From Bacteroidales bacterium (GTDB taxonomy: Bacteria > Bacteroidota > Bacteroidia > Bacteroidales > Paludibacteraceae), in NCBI GenBank assembly GCA_900769035.1, contig CAAGFD010000010.1, positions 1 to 7,901 of the forward strand: a DNA stretch of 7,901 bases, given 5' to 3'. This document shows positions 7,464 through 7,901 of this stretch, in pieces. The position numbers and the translations under genes were made by a program. Position 1 is the first letter of the stretch. Each line of letters opens with the position of its first letter. The notes beneath the pieces are model-generated. The model made no database searches, was not told the DNA's origin, and saw only the letters and a program-made list of their open reading frames with translations.

Positions 7464-7901
7464 ATGGATGATACTATTTTTGTAGCTCAAGGAACATATT
7501 CTCCTATTGTAATATGGAATCCATGCGATTCAATGCCTATTACTTCTAATTTTTATATTTACAGAACCAGTCACAGAGGAAGAATTCACATTTATGGTGG
7601 TTTTTGTGGTTATGAAACATCATTAAGTCAACGAACTAATTGGTCTAAATATGGGTCAATAATTGATGGCAATAATCAATATAATTGCATTTGGATAGAA
7701 AATCAATCATCTCATAATAATCAAAACAATAAAGACATTGTTATTGATGGATTTACATTACAGAATGGATATGGAAAAGGAGCTGCAATAAATAATGTAC
7801 ATAACAGTCCAATTTTTTCAAATCTAAGAATTGTAAATAATATTGGTAATCCTATCTTATATTTCGAAAATTCAGGCAATGATACTATTGACAGATATAG
7901 C
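7464..7901 (+). CDS. Beta-helix-type secreted protein, main body; 3'-partial and cut off from its signal peptide
   Basis: The frame is open from ATG 7464, directly after TGA 7461-7463, to the end of the window (146 codons), in the same frame as the signal-peptide fragment at 7260. It begins DDTIFVAQGTYSP, the usual continuation of the WYVKEGGSG...SSW family. It goes on with IHIYGGFCGYETSLSQR, a hallmark stretch of these proteins, then IIDGNN, IVIDGFTLQNGYG, GAAINN and SNLRIVNNI, which read as successive rungs of a right-handed parallel beta-helix. Such proteins are exported and often carry a T9SS sorting domain, but the C-terminus is out of view. As written, this piece lacks an export signal, so it is either the rear part of a pseudogene or part of one intact gene misread at 7434-7472. 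Base and codon use is more A/T-rich than in the first gene. Confidence 0.65.
   Translation, partial: MDDTIFVAQGTYSPIVIWNPCDSMPITSNFYIYRTSHRGRIHIYGGFCGYETSLSQRTNWSKYGSIIDGNNQYNCIWIENQSSHNNQNNKDIVIDGFTLQNGYGKGAAINNVHNSPIFSNLRIVNNIGNPILYFENSGNDTIDRYS

Larger units (their letters stand above)
7260..7901 (+). pseudogene. Probable single interrupted beta-helix gene spanning both fragments
   Basis: Both fragments share one frame and make one family-typical protein: signal peptide, WYVKEGG opening, SSWSNAAEDI, then DTIFVAQGTY and the beta-helix. Between them are two TGA stops, at 7446 and 7461. Across 7435-7467 the +1 frame is open and reads GVVNEDSNREW, joining naturally to DDTIF if one base were removed near 7434-7440 and one restored near 7465-7470 (for example GGG read as GG). 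This pattern fits two compensating indels or a base-calling fault better than point mutations. Which of these applies cannot be decided from one sequence. Confidence 0.5.

Overview
The window looks like chromosomal DNA from a member of the Bacteroidota, most likely Bacteroidales. Four things point there: a very large repeat-built surface protein ending in a type IX secretion (T9SS/Por) sorting domain; an AT-rich genome; a TAnnTTTG-type promoter element with no Shine-Dalgarno at the downstream start; and a second secreted protein of the WYVKEGGSG / beta-helix kind common in that phylum. All recognisable genes are on the + strand, and I see nothing credible on the - strand.

Layout. Positions 3-6839 are the 3' part (2278 codons) of a giant secreted protein whose start lies upstream of the window. 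It has three zones. The first (3-5471) is an array in which beta-sandwich/jelly-roll modules of about 145-190 residues alternate with fibronectin type III (FN3) domains of about 85-95 residues: one jelly-roll tail, seven FN3 domains and seven complete jelly rolls. The second (5472-6566) is seven tandem Cys-containing repeats of about 50 residues, each ending in Cys-Asp-Ser. The third (6567-6836) is the T9SS type A C-terminal domain. A strong intrinsic terminator follows at 6883-6921. No catalytic domain is visible, so an adhesive or structural cell-surface role is the best guess.

Positions 6922-7259 are a very AT-rich gap with a good candidate promoter (-7 element 7007-7014), an inverted repeat over its -33 region, related half-sites further down, an 8-codon mini-ORF and a roughly 240-base leader. 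Positions 7260-7901 hold the start of a second secreted protein: a signal peptide, then a beta-helix-type body that runs off the window. Its reading frame is broken by two in-frame TGA codons at 7446 and 7461. The +1 frame bridges the break with a plausible peptide, suggesting two compensating frameshifts, a young pseudogene, or sequencing error.

The two genes share only the theme of secreted repeat proteins. They are separated by a terminator and a new promoter, so they are probably separate transcription units. The second gene is visibly richer in A/T and in AAT, ATT and TCT codons than the first. I find no RNA gene, mobile element or CRISPR array, and no clear evidence of a wholly new system; the most unusual points are the interrupted second gene, its leader, and the sequon-bearing Cys repeats.
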